Made by a program: the position numbers and the translations under genes. A DNA stretch of 64,000 nucleotides from Rutpela maculata (taxonomy: Eukaryota > Arthropoda > Insecta > Coleoptera > Cerambycidae): positions 139,821,677 to 139,885,676 of the forward strand of contig OW386290.2 in NCBI GenBank assembly GCA_936432065.2. The letters run 5' to 3'. Under the pieces are notes generated by a model, which searched no databases, had not been told where the DNA came from, and was given only the letters and a program-made list of their open reading frames with translations. This document shows positions 1 to 10,752 of the stretch, in pieces. The first letter of the stretch is position 1. The number at the start of each line of letters is the position of its first letter.

Positions 1-1230
1 CTCAAAATTGTACATAATGATTCAAAAAAAAATTTTCGGACTCGAGTTTTTTTCGTTTATTTGCATTTTCTGAGAACATTTACCATAGTAATGTATATTT
101 TTTTTATACCATCAGAAAGTAGAGATTTCAACGAACAAAAAGCCCACCGACTTTTTTAAAAAAGCAGATATTTTGACGTGGGAATTTTCGATTGAAAATT
201 AGAGTGCTTTTTCGATATTAAGTCAAAATAAGGTGAAAAAATGAATATTTTAAATCAAAAAAATTACTGTGTATTTGGGATATAAAAAGGTAAGTTTTCA
301 CCAAATTTCGTGAAAAAAAAAATTTTTTTGCAAAAGATAAAAATAAAAACCAAAAACTTGGTTATTTGAATTTTTCACATAATTTTGAGGTTATGTGAAA
401 AAAGTGTAAAAACAAAAGTTGTAGATCTTTTTATTACCTACAACTTTGCCATTCAACTTTTTTTCATAGGACTTGTAGTTTTGCCGGAAATCGAGATAAA
501 CTTAAAAACTCACCCCCTTCCCCTTCCCGACCTCAGATCGCCCGTAAATTATTTTTCCTTTCATTTTTGTTATATTCTCTACCTTTTCCAATGGGTTTCA
601 TCGTACTATAATTTTTTTTCACTTTTACCATTTTCAAAATTATCGACCCTGGTCTACAAACAGAGCCGCATTAGAAAAAAACAGCTATTAAATATAATAA
701 AATTTTATTATTTAGAGGTCAATAAATATATATTAATTTGTTTATTTTATTTGAATATGTTTGTTCTAATTTTTTTTGCTAAAAATCTTGCATTCATTGA
801 ATTCAACATTGTTTTGCGTTATTAGATAGGCCGTCTGGTCGGGTACAAAGTTCTTATCATTTTAAATAGTCCGGGTCTGGCAAAACCACCATCTTGTTCC
901 AACGTTTAGCCACGCCTACCGGTGCCGTTTCTGTATAGGAAATTTGTACAGCATGGCATCTCCTTATATTCTACCTCAATGGTTCGGGCGCTGTTAGCAC
1001 GAAATAGGTGAGTATAAGCTACAAGGTTAATAGAACATTTTTTATGCAGTATTTAACGACAAATTTTTTATCTCCTATGCTTTTTTCTCTTCCGACGAAC
1101 CGTTTACAAGATAAAAGAGAAAAACCAGCTTTTAGTTCCCGTTAGGGGTGGTTTCTTGCAAAAAAGGGACGTTCTACCCTAAATGGGGAGGGGGGGAACT
1201 TTTCGGGTATCTATTTCTAACTCTATCTAA
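1..1230. other. AT-rich non-coding DNA left of first transposon
   Basis: I recognise no gene here. The open frame at 385-825 reads as low-complexity Phe/Tyr/Leu-rich sequence with no domain and is probably chance. A good-looking splice donor (AG/GTGAGT) sits at about 1,007/1,008. Joined to the receptor exon acceptor at 4,659, its frame has a stop close to the junction, so it is not a convincing coding exon of that gene. The stretch is either intergenic or part of the receptor intron. Confidence 0.5.
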
Positions 1231-1755
1231 TAGGCGTGCAGATCACCCCCGTTTTAACCAAGTAACCGGTTAGGTTGAGGTAACCACTTCTAACCTGGTT
1301 TTTCTTCAAGTTGACATCGAAGAGTACTTACAGTAAAAAATTAGCCAAAGTTAGTTGATCGGAACATATAAATAATTGCATAAAACTATAATTTTTTTAT
1401 ATCACGAATTTTGTCGAATATCATCTTCAACTCGCGATATCTCGCCAAGTAATGAATATTTTTAGATGAAATTTCAGCACGACATTGTTCAAGTTATTCT
1501 TTAAGATATTGAATTGGTCCGAACCCTTGTTTATTTCACAGATGAAAATAGTGATTTTTCAAAAAATTTCTTTTGTCAAGCTTAATTTTTTTTTTAAACA
1601 CAAAAGTTGTATGACGAACTTTTAATACGATAATTTTTGACAAACTTATATTAAAGTACAATATTTAAAGAAGTTTTATGTAAAGTTTCACGTATTCATA
1701 TTGTATATATAAAAAGTTTTCGCACTTTGAAGTAGCGTCTCCGCGCGTAGCAGTC

Positions 1756-3360
1756 ATGTTGTTTACGTGCGGCATGTTTCATTGTGGTGGTTGCCGTAAT
1801 GATGTAATTTTAATGTTAAATTACATAACTAAAAATATGACTGACCCTTTTCAATTATCGAGCGCTAATTTGTCTTTAATAAATATTTCAAGTGGTATGA
1901 TGGCAGAAAAAAGTATTGAAGAGTCATCGTTACAATCCGTTACGATAGGCGAAACCATGTTGCAAGATTTTATTTCCAAACTATTAGAAAAAACTAATAA
2001 ACCCGCAAGTTCTTATGATACATTAAAACACTCTAAATTGAAAGCTTTTACAGATATGATAAAAAAAAGTAGTGTAAAAAGAGCAGAAAATAGCACAAGT
2101 AAAGAATATGTTTCTCCAGAAAAAGTGTACCAAAGCTCTGATTCTATCTAAGCAAAGAGCTGATATAAGCCATGAAAAAGTTCTTACTGTCCCAATGAAC
2201 AAAATACTTTCTGCTCTATTTAAGGAGGATGGTAATAGGCGAACATAGTCAAAATCTGATTTGTTACATGAGATCGAAAAAAATATTGTAACATCTGTAA
2301 TTACAGAACCTTGCTGGACAGAACCACATGTTATAATAATAGATATGATGGCAGATTTGCAGTGGCTAAATACGAAATATATGAAATGTTTCGAAGATGT
2401 TGGACAATATTTTTTGAAGTATTTTCGGAAACTATTTGAAACTTTTTCTGAGATTCACGTTATTTTCGATCGACGTTAGTATGAATCCTAAATCGCAAGA
2501 GAGGTCAAAAAGGTATAAACTAAATTCTAATACTTACGGTATTAATACTAGTCGACCTATACCAGATTGGCATAAAGTTATGTCTACAGATGCGAATTAA
2601 AATGCCTTGAAACTATTTTTATGCGACTACATCGGAAAAATATTGAAATCCCTAATTTCTGATAAAATGATTAATAAAAAATTATATATGGCTGGTGGAT
2701 ACAGAAATCATCTTGTAACTAAAGAAATCACTAATTCACTTAAACGTGTGGTTACAGATTTATTTTCGAATCTTGCTGAAGCTGACTCGCGAATAATTTG
2801 TCATCTGATCTACATCTCTAAACAATACTTAGACACTCAGGACATGATAGTGATCGTTAAGTCCCCAGATACACATGTCCTTATTCTTTTAATCGCACAT
2901 TATTTTCAAATAAATACAAAGATTCAAGTATGGTTTCAAACTGGAAAAAATAGTATCAAAACGGATTTGCAAAGCTTTATACCAAAACACATTATATGCC
3001 AAGAACTAGGAGCACAGAACATTTAGTCCAGATGTCTCAAATTGTTAATGCTTGGACAAAATTTGTCATTGGAATTTATGACTTCAAAAGTGAACAAGAC
3101 AATATTAACGACGTGAGTTCGAAAAAAAAGAAAAACTCCTCCGTTGAAAAATTACCTCCATCGTACCCAGCTCTCCTTCAACACATGAAACGCTGTTTTT
3201 AGCAAGTGCACGTATGGTATAATAATAACATACCCATTTTTGAAGCACTCAATCCGACTGATTTTGGCTGGAAATTTGAAAATGAAGAACTTTTGCCAAT
3301 AATGAATTTTGTTCGTTCTACGCTGCTGGTATAAAATGCTGTCTCATTTGTAACTGTACA
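1756..3360 (+). pseudogene. Transposon-encoded nuclease-like protein, broken copy 1
   Basis: Remains of one long coding region scattered over several frames: 1,756-2,151, 2,261-2,479, 2,500-3,026 and 2,996-3,345. Matches to copy 2 (11,098-12,058) are clear: an EAD-R block near 2,775-2,790, a D-T-H-V block near 2,865-2,880 followed by W-F-Q-T-G-K-N, and a late block LLQHMKR near 3,175-3,190 against LLQHIKR in copy 2. The first residues (MLFTCGMFHCGGC) lie inside the inverted repeat, so they are also encoded by the opposite arm. In-frame stops and frameshifts, and the apparent loss of the G-C-D-T motif present in copy 2, show it is dead. The acidic motifs recall PIN/FEN1-like nucleases; that is inference, not an established assignment. 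Confidence 0.6.
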
Positions 3361-3699
3361 TCAAATTGCTCGTTGCAGCCCATAGATGTTAATTCAGATT
3401 GAAAATATTAAAAGCAACCCAATGTATTATGTATATTTTAATTCATCAACAATTAATTTAGTACTACTTATTTCCACTTTTCAGTAACCTGTAACAAGGG
3501 AATATGTAACAAAACATTGCATTGATATGATAGTAAACGCCGGAACTACGGCAACCACCACAATGAAACATGCCGTGAGTAAACAACATGTCTACTGCGC
3601 GCGGAGACGCTATTTCAAAGTGCGATAACTTTTTATATATACAATATGAATACGTGAAACTTTACAGAAAACTTCATTAAATATTGTACTTTTTTCTGA

Positions 3700-3972
3700 A
3701 ATCGATCGGGAATGTGTACATTTTCGGCGCGATTTTAGAGCGAAAAATGCACAATTTCAGAATTTTAGTCCGTTGCTAGGAAACTATCAGAAAAGAGACC
3801 GGAAAAGATTAATTGCCAAGCAACGATCAACAAAGCCGTAGCCATCTAGGTGTGAAAGCACATTCCCAGACTTCGATGCTTGTTGGCCTCGGCTAGCGCC
3901 TTGGCCAACAATTGCATCGTCGTCCGGGAATGTATCGCTTTCACACCTAGATACACAATATACTATAATGTA
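3700..3972. repeat. Small hairpin-forming inserted element, copy 1
   Basis: This block is present in the right arm of the surrounding transposon and absent from the left arm, so it is an insertion. It contains a fold-back at 3,844-3,952: ctaggtgtgaaagc on one side and gctttcacacctag on the other, with the inner parts (gatgcttgttggcc / ggccaacaattgcatc) also pairing. A related copy lies on the opposite strand at about 41,310-41,640. It has no coding capacity and is probably a non-autonomous MITE. Confidence 0.65.
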
Positions 3973-4392
3973 AGTTTATCAAAAATTATCGTATTAATAG
4001 TTCGTCATACAACTTTTGTGTTTGAAAAAAAAAATTAGGCTTGACAAAAGAAATTTTTTGAAAAATCACTATTTTCATCTGTGAAATAAATAAGGGTTCA
4101 GACCAATTCAGTATTTTAAAGAATAAGTTGAACAATGTCGTGCTGAAATATTATCCAAAAATATTCATTATTTGCCAAGATATCGCGAGTTGAAGATGAA
4201 ATTCGACAAAATTCGTGATATAAAAAAATTATAGTTTTTTGCAATTATTTATATGTTCCGATCAACTAACTTTGGCTAATTTTTTACTGTAAGTACTCTT
4301 CGATGTTAACTTTAAGAAAAACCAAGTTAGAAGTGGTTACCTCGACCAAATCGGTTACTCAGTTTCTAGAGCACTTATTGGGGGTGATCTAT

Positions 4393-4659
4393 AAAGTACG
4401 CATCTCAAATATTATTACTTTATAAATTATTTCTTCTATTCACTGTTTTTTAATCTAATTTGCGTGTACTATTTCTAAACTTTGAAAGACATCCTAGTGT
4501 TCATATATTACTGAATTATTAATTTAAATATGTTTCGTCTTGATATGTGAACAGGTTGGGTCCCATGCGGTCGCCTCTTAGACTATAAAGCCTTTAGAAT
4601 TGAAAATAAAACAATCTTATTAATTCTAATTCACGCATGTATATTTAATTACATTTCAG
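4393..4659 (+). other. Intron tail and splice acceptor before receptor exon
   Basis: The AT-rich tract ends in a pyrimidine-biased acceptor, ttaattacatttcag, with AG at 4,658-4,659. This defines the left edge of the receptor exon. Confidence 0.6.
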
Positions 4660-5978
4660 GTCATATGGCCAACATAGCGAAAAATTATTTTGGGATCAAC
4701 GCAAAGAGAGACTATTTCAATTGCAGCCTAGGCGTAATCTCAAAACCGTACGAACCATTCGTTATAAACGAAACATCAGGATTTGAAATGGAGGTGCTGC
4801 AAAGCATAGCGAGTGTACTAAACATACATTTTGATATAACCATCAGCACAAGTATTACAGACACTTGGGGAAGGAAAGAAAAAAATGGCAATTGGACAGG
4901 AAATCTGAAATTTGTATACGAAAATTATTATTTGGGCATAGGAAATATCGATACTGGCATGGAATATGGAACTGACTTTGTTTCTAGCAGTTATTACCAT
5001 ATGGAACCCCTGGTTTACGTGGTACCAATAGCTCAGTTCGTGCCAAAATGGCGCGTCCTGATAGCAATTTTTACTGCAGAAATGTGGAGCATATGTGTGG
5101 GAATTATCATTCTTTTTGCCATTGCATTTTACTTGTTGTCGAAGTTTGGTGAGCAGGTGGCAGCTTTTAAAGAGTTCGTTAGGTGTCTTTTCGGTTCTTT
5201 CCAGATAACTATATCTACTTCAGTCCCTGCACAGCCCACCAGTGACTTAACTAGAGTATTCTTTTTAAGTTTGGGTATATTCAGTATTATTATTTGTTCC
5301 GCCTATACATGTTCTTTAGTTTATTACCTTAAAAATCCAATCAGAGAACATCAACCTACAACTAACTCAGAAATCTTATCTGACTTTGGACATTTTAAGT
5401 ACGGAGTGGGAGGTGTCTCTCGATACAAGGAACTATTCAACTCGTCAGATTACGAGCCAGCATACCGTGTGTTTAAAATGTACCAAACAGCAACTGGCAC
5501 AGATGACACAGTGTTGTATTGGATAAATAAAGTCGCTCAAGATAGAGACATATGGACAATTTCCAGTCGCCTTTTCGCTACTTATTTACTCTCTCAAAAT
5601 AGTAACATCACGACAGATGCGAATGGTAGACCGAAAATATTCGTTTTTAAACAACAATTAAAATCCTATTCGATTAGTTTAATGGTGAGGAAAGGGCATC
5701 CTGCTTTAGTTCATTTTAACTATGCAATTAAAAAGCTTGTGTGGGGTGGACTTGTCGCTCGAATACGCGATAAGTATAAAAACGCCATTCTGAAGGAAGA
5801 AAGTTTGAGTGAAGATAATGACGATACTTATACGCCTCTTACAATGGATCATTTGCAAGGCGCTTTTGCGATGTTACTGCTAGGTTATCTTTTTGGCTTT
5901 GTGAGTTTAATGATCGAGTCTATTACCAAGCAAATTACCAGAAGGAGAGAAAGAAGAATTTTCATACATGGTAGATGA
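4660..5978 (+). CDS. Divergent ionotropic receptor (IR), terminal exon
   Basis: Ligand-gated cation channel subunit of the insect chemosensory ionotropic receptor family, related to ionotropic glutamate receptors and acting in the dendritic membrane of sensory neurons. Counting from the Met at 4,665, residues 20-125 read as ligand-binding lobe S1 (G-F-E-M-E-V-L-Q-S-I-A helix). M1 is about 131-158, the pore loop about 168-190, M2 about 195-222, lobe S2 about 226-393 and M3 about 396-418, followed by a basic tail RRRERR. The 437 codons run without a break. The exon starts at a splice acceptor (AG at 4,659) with two bases finishing a split codon, so Met 4,665 is probably internal; the usual N-terminal region is missing and should lie in upstream exons. 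No subfamily name can be assigned. Confidence 0.85.
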
Positions 5979-6060
5979 TTCAGATTAATAATAATGATAA
6001 TGAAGTTTATTGGTGTGTTACGCAGGAGGTATTTACACAGGTCGGATAAGAAACATGGAA

Positions 6061-6066
6061 AATAAA
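6061..6066 (+). terminator. Possible polyadenylation signal of the IR gene
   Basis: An AATAAA lies 83 bases after the receptor stop codon. It is plausible in position, but this is AT-rich DNA where the hexamer is common by chance. Confidence 0.35.
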
Positions 6067-6133
6067 AACAGACAAGTAGAGTATATCGTCATTAATATTA
6101 AGTGGTAGGAAATATGAATAGCTAAATAAGTTA

Positions 6134-7031
6134 TTAACCCTAGAACGGTATCGATATTGTACTGTATTGGTATCGTACGTAAATTTTACGTACATATTTT
6201 TTCTATAAGCTTTATGCTAAAATGCGGTTAAATAAATTAATAAAACTCAATTAATATTTTGCTTAAAGGTTTGTTTTGCCAAAGTAAACATACAATATAC
6301 ATGGTAACTTAAATTAGTAATGAACAAAGTAAATTTACTAGCTTCCTCCAAGTCTTCATCTGTTAAACCTCGTTTCGACATTGTAAACGTTCATTGGTAT
6401 CGGGCACGTAAAAATTATAAACTAATTAGCGGATAGGGGCCGTTCAAAAATTACGTAACGCAATTTTTGATCAAATTTGCCCCCTCCCCCTCCCCCTTGT
6501 CACATGTTGTCACGTTTGAAGATACCCCCTAAATAAATTACTTCACAAATTTCACCCCTCCCCCCCCCATCAAAATAAGATTTTTTTTTAATGTCATATA
6601 TATTAAAGTCCTGTGTAAACTTGGTTTGTCTTGTGACTAAGGACAAACCTTGTACAGTTTATACAAAAATAGTTGTTTTGTGGAAAAAAGAATAACATTA
6701 CGTTACGCAACATTTGAATCAACCCCCGCCCCCCATGTCACAAGTTGTCACGCTTTTAAGTACCCCCCCCCCCCCCCTAAGAGCGCTACGTAATTTTTGA
6801 ACGGCCCCTTATTGGTAACGATGCGTAATATTTAGTGTAGAGCTCCAGAAAATAATAAATGTAACCTCTAGTACGAGCACTTGCGTATTGGCAATGTAAA
6901 CAGCTTATCGCTAAGATATTTAGGGAAGCATATCTGGAAGGTCGAGAAAATTTGCGGGCGTATGGCTCTGTAAATGCAAATTATTAATCTTGCACACGTA
7001 AATTTTACGTACGATACCGTTCTACGGTTAA
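6134..7031. mobile_element. piggyBac-like MITE flanked by TTAA
   Basis: The left end reads TTAA then CCCTAGAACGGTATCG. The right end read backwards is TTAA then CCGTAGAACGGTATCG. Further in, both ends carry tacgtaaattttacgta. A TTAA target duplication and a CCCTAGAA-type terminus are hallmarks of the piggyBac superfamily. No transposase is present, so this is a non-autonomous derivative. A second MITE (6,435-6,809) is inserted in it. Confidence 0.75.
6435..6809. mobile_element. Nested MITE with GGGGCCGTTC termini
   Basis: Both ends carry the same ~23-bp inverted repeat, beginning aggggccgttcaaaaatt. The inside has C-rich runs such as gccccctccccctccccc on the left and a long C run near 6,765-6,778. 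No coding capacity. It lies wholly inside the piggyBac-like element, so it is the younger insertion. Confidence 0.75.
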
Positions 7032-7048
7032 ATACGTCTAAAATAAAG

Positions 7049-9077
7049 AACTTAGTCCAGTCAAAGGAGCGCTAAAATGACCAAAATCTCTAGTTTGAGT
7101 ATTAATGAATGGATTTTGATGAAACCTTGTGCAATGTGTTTGTAAAGATGTTAATGAAAAAGTTGAAAAAATATTAGAGTAGGAAATAATCGGAAGGGGT
7201 AGAAAATAATCATTTTATCACGGGTTCCCTAACTTGTAGAATAGTCTAGAGAATATTATTTAGGTATTATGCAAATCACAACTTACACACTTTTTTATTT
7301 ATTATGAAAATACCTACTTTCTGTATATTGTTGCCCTAATCTGGGCACGCTAATATACTAGTTAGGTAAATACTTTAAAACACTCATTATTGGAGAACCA
7401 ATCAAAACAACTACTCTTCTAGCTAATACTGACGAAGTATTGAATTACATGATAGGATTCTTAGCATTTTAAAGAAAAAAATGCTAAGAATCCTATCATG
7501 TAATTCAATACTTCGTCAGTATTGGCTAGAAGAGTAGTTGTTTTGATTGGTTCTCCAATAATGAGTGTTTTAAAGTATTTACCTAACTGGTATATTAGCG
7601 TGCCCAGATTAGGGCAACAATATACAGAAAGTAGGTATTTTCATAATAAATAAAAAAGTGTGTAAGTTGTGATTTGCATAATACCTAAATAATATTCTCT
7701 AAACATGATAAAAGCAAATAAATAAAAAATAATTAATTGTAAAAAATTGTAGAATAGTCATGTCCACAAAAAAAAATAATATACATTAATATTAGTTGAA
7801 ACCATACAAATATTTTAATTTTGTCAGTTATTCATAATAGAAATCACCCCAACGCAGCGAGGCTAAAAAACGTTCCCAAAATAGGGGCTATTAACATGAC
7901 GTAATTTCCTTTTAGGCATGCCGCCCTGTGTGTGTAGTGTAATGCGGGCCCATTATTTTTTATCGAAAGACTAATATAATATTTTTGATTAGCATGCTTT
8001 AGAACCCCTATATCCAAAATTTAAAGATATTTTGATTTATGATTTTCGAATTACGGCTCCCTAAAATTATATTTTTCAAATATTAAATAATTAATAACTT
8101 TTAAACGAATTGTATTTCAAAAAAAAAAAATTCTTCATTTTCTATTTAAATTCACCTTTTTTACAACCTATAGTCCAGTCGATAAAGTAAAAAATACACC
8201 GGAAGCAAAAAATGTTATCTGAGATTTTCCTTCAGTAACTGTTAGTGGAGGGGATATACATCACAAAACCATAAAAATCCGTTCTGGGGGTGCCACGCAA
8301 CCACCTCCCCAAAAAAAATCACCCATTCGGTGAAGAAAGCCTTATTTTACTGATAACTTGTTAACCGTTGCAGATATAAAAAAATTGCTTATTATAAAAA
8401 GAAAGCTTGGCTAATTTCCTAAAAAAAAAGTCCTTCTGTAATTTTTTTGTATATGCCATAGTTTTCGAGAAAGTCGATATTGAAAATATAAGAAAAATTA
8501 AATTTTTAGAAAATGCGTTATATAATCGTTAATATCTTCGCCGATTGTCAAAAAATTCCAAGAGACAAAAAATGTTTAGAAGGCCTCAATGCATACGTCT
8601 GAATTTCCAAATTTTTAAATTACATATTTTTAAAGGTTTCAAAGGGGTAGTTTTTCAAGTTCTTCCAGAACTAGGTGAAAACGCACTTTACAGAAAAGTT
8701 GAAAATAAAAAAAGTCTTTTATGTCAATGATACATACATACACCTAAATTTTTTCAGAATTTTTTTTTTCAATTTTTACATTTCCCCTCCCACTTTTAGG
8801 AATATCCGGGTGGCCATATCTCGAAAAATATGCATTATTCGAAAAAATTCACGGGAGTAAAAACATCTTATTTTGTGCTAAAAAATGCAAATATATTGTT
8901 TTTCTTTTCATTTTTGCCCCAATTCTACAAGTTACGGAACCCGTGATAAAAGGGGTGTTTTCTACCCCTTCCGATCATTTCCTACTCTATTTTTTTTTCA
9001 GCTTTTCTATTAACGTCATTACAAACACATTGCACAAGGTTTCATCAAAATCCATTCATTAGTACTGGACTGCACTA
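7049..9077. mobile_element. Non-coding element with ~180-bp inverted ends
   Basis: 7,070-7,235 matches the reverse complement of about 8,930-9,075; shared blocks include tgaatggattttgatgaaac and cggaaggggtagaaaa. The interior has no convincing ORF. About 7,985-8,190 resembles a module at 43,555-43,740. The left arm is interrupted by the palindromic insert at 7,247-7,746. Confidence 0.6.
7247..7746. repeat. Near-perfect 224-bp palindrome with 13-bp flanking repeats
   Basis: The left arm (7,247-7,470) and right arm (7,477-7,701) are reverse complements with about two mismatches seen, separated by only a few bases. The right arm continues into an A-rich tail up to 7,746. The whole is flanked by the direct repeat ttgtagaatagtc at 7,234-7,246 and 7,747-7,759, consistent with a target-site duplication. 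Single-arm relatives occur at 52,735-52,960 and 57,075-57,325, the latter sharing the same A-rich tail. Confidence 0.85.
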
Positions 9078-9945
9078 AATTGGGTTTTTAAAAAACACTA
9101 AGATTAAATTTGAGGTGACAGTTGCTAAAATGTTTAAAAATGCTGCTATACTATTGACAAATACTAATAATCACGTTGATAAAACCAGTTACCAATTACC
9201 AGTTATTAAAATCAGCCTTTATGAATTCCTCTATTAAGTAAAATTGTTTTTGCTCTACAGAATGTGTTAGTTCGAATTTTAACTTTATAACTTTAAGTAA
9301 ATTATGTAACTTCAAAAAAATGAAAACGGTTATAAAATACTCTTTTCTTTTAGTTTTTTGTTAATTTTCATTTTTCTGTACGATTTTCTGGTGTGAAGGA
9401 TCATTTTTACACAAAGTAGTAGTGCAGGGGCTTGGGGTATGCGCATCTACGGATTATGTTTACAAGGTTGTTAGAGATGATTTTCACCTTGGTCACATGA
9501 TCTGTAGTATGAAGTGTTTTCAATAAAACGTCAATAGTCCTTAACGATATAAGTGTAAATTAAAATGTTACAAGAGGTCAAAGGTCAAGAAAAGTAATTT
9601 TTTGCAAATCTCCCAAACTATTAACTTTACAAAAAAATATTCTATTAAGTAGCATTTTTTACAATTGCTCCAAGGGCTGTATATCAAAGTGTGGCTGCAC
9701 CTAAGTTGAATTGCATTGCTCTATTGTTTGTAATAAATACCACGGCGACAAGCTTGTCAAAACTCCATACCTGATATGGAGGAGCAAAACCATATGATAG
9801 GAGATCCTACTAATTTCTCAGAAGAAGCCACGAACATTGAAGAAATTAACTCAGAAACTCAGAACAATGAAGATAATACAGGAATTTTAGAAGATATCCC
9901 CGATTTTTTTACCAGCCATTTTTCTTGTATCAAGTGTCACTTTTA
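9078..9945. other. Non-coding AT-rich stretch
   Basis: I see no gene, RNA or clear repeat. 9,780-9,940 has a short open stretch rich in Glu and Asn that could be degraded LINE sequence, but I cannot assign it. Confidence 0.4.
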
Positions 9946-9947
9946 AG

Positions 9948-10752
9948 GAAAAAGCTATAAAACCATTTGTAAAGTCCGGCATATTCTCAGATCAGTGAAA
10001 ATTATCCAGAGTGTGCCCAATTTTTAAAAAAGGTGATAAAAGTTACGTTGCAAATTATCGTCCTATTACGATAATTTGTAATTTCGCCAAAGTCTTTGAA
10101 ATTTCTTTATATGACCAAATTTATAATAATGTGAGAGGACAGATCAGTATATCTCAACATGGCTTTGCAAAGGGTAGGTCAACAGTTACGAATTTTTAGA
10201 CTGTCACATAATTTATTTCTGAAGCTAACGATGCGGGCGAGCAAGTTGATGTACTGATTTCTCCAAAGCCATTGACAGGCTTGACCACGGCGTTCTCCGA
10301 CATAAATTTAAAGTTCTCGGTTTTTCGAACTTGTTAACTTCCCTGATGTCATCTTTTTTAACGGGAAGGAGCCAATACGTAGAATACCGTGGCTTTAAGT
10401 CTGATCAATTTCTAGCTACTTCCGGAGTGCCCCAAGGCTCAGTACTGGGGCCTCTATTATTTATTTTGCTACTTAATGATTTAGTGACTTGTGTTGATGT
10501 CAACTGCCTACTATATGCTGATGACATGAAATTGCATAAAACTGTTGGTACCGACGAGGATTGTGTGTTACTCCAAAGTAATTTAAATCATGTTAATGAC
10601 TGGTGTCTTCTAGATAATTTGCCTTTATATATTGCCAAATGTAACGTTCTGTCTTTCTGCAGGAATAAGTCATTTGATTATGAGTTGAATGATACCGTAT
10701 TAAATAGATCAGATGAGTTCAATGACTTGACAAATATAGTAGAATCGAATAG
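9948..10752 (+). pseudogene. LINE reverse transcriptase, 5' part (split element)
   Basis: Non-LTR retrotransposon reverse transcriptase in pieces. 10,011-10,199 has the fingers motif CPIFKKGD and a Q-H-G-F block. 10,331-10,745 has G-V-P-Q-G-S-V-L-G-P-L-L and the catalytic Y-A-D-D. Stops and frame changes between the pieces show it is inactive. The copy is cut at 10,752 by a TIR transposon and resumes at 12,568 with the RT C-terminal domain. The style of the motifs is that of the CR1/jockey group; the clade was not resolved. No endonuclease is recognisable upstream, so the copy is probably 5'-truncated. Confidence 0.8.

Larger units (their letters stand above)
1231..4390. mobile_element. DNA transposon with ~560-bp terminal inverted repeats
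   Basis: About 1,231-1,798 is repeated in inverted orientation at about 3,547-4,390. Both arms carry the same blocks, for example a run reading ttactgtaagtactcttcg on one side and its complement on the other, and both inner ends contain a start codon in the context catgttgttta. The right arm is longer because a hairpin-forming element (3,700-3,972) is inserted in it. Between the arms is a broken gene of the nuclease-like family that also occurs at 11,098-12,058. I could not identify a clear target-site duplication. Its position just upstream of a receptor exon suggests it sits in an intron. Confidence 0.75.

Noticed and set aside
385..825. 146-codon open frame as a gene
   Set aside because: Low-complexity Phe/Tyr/Leu sequence with no domain and no promoter; AT-rich DNA gives such frames by chance.
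1..1230. Upstream coding exon of the ionotropic receptor ending at the donor near 1,007
   Set aside because: Spliced to 4,660 the frame contains a stop three codons before the junction, and no receptor-like residues are seen.
6001..6195. Minus-strand 62-codon ORF after the receptor
   Set aside because: It overlaps the piggyBac-like terminus and shows no domain.
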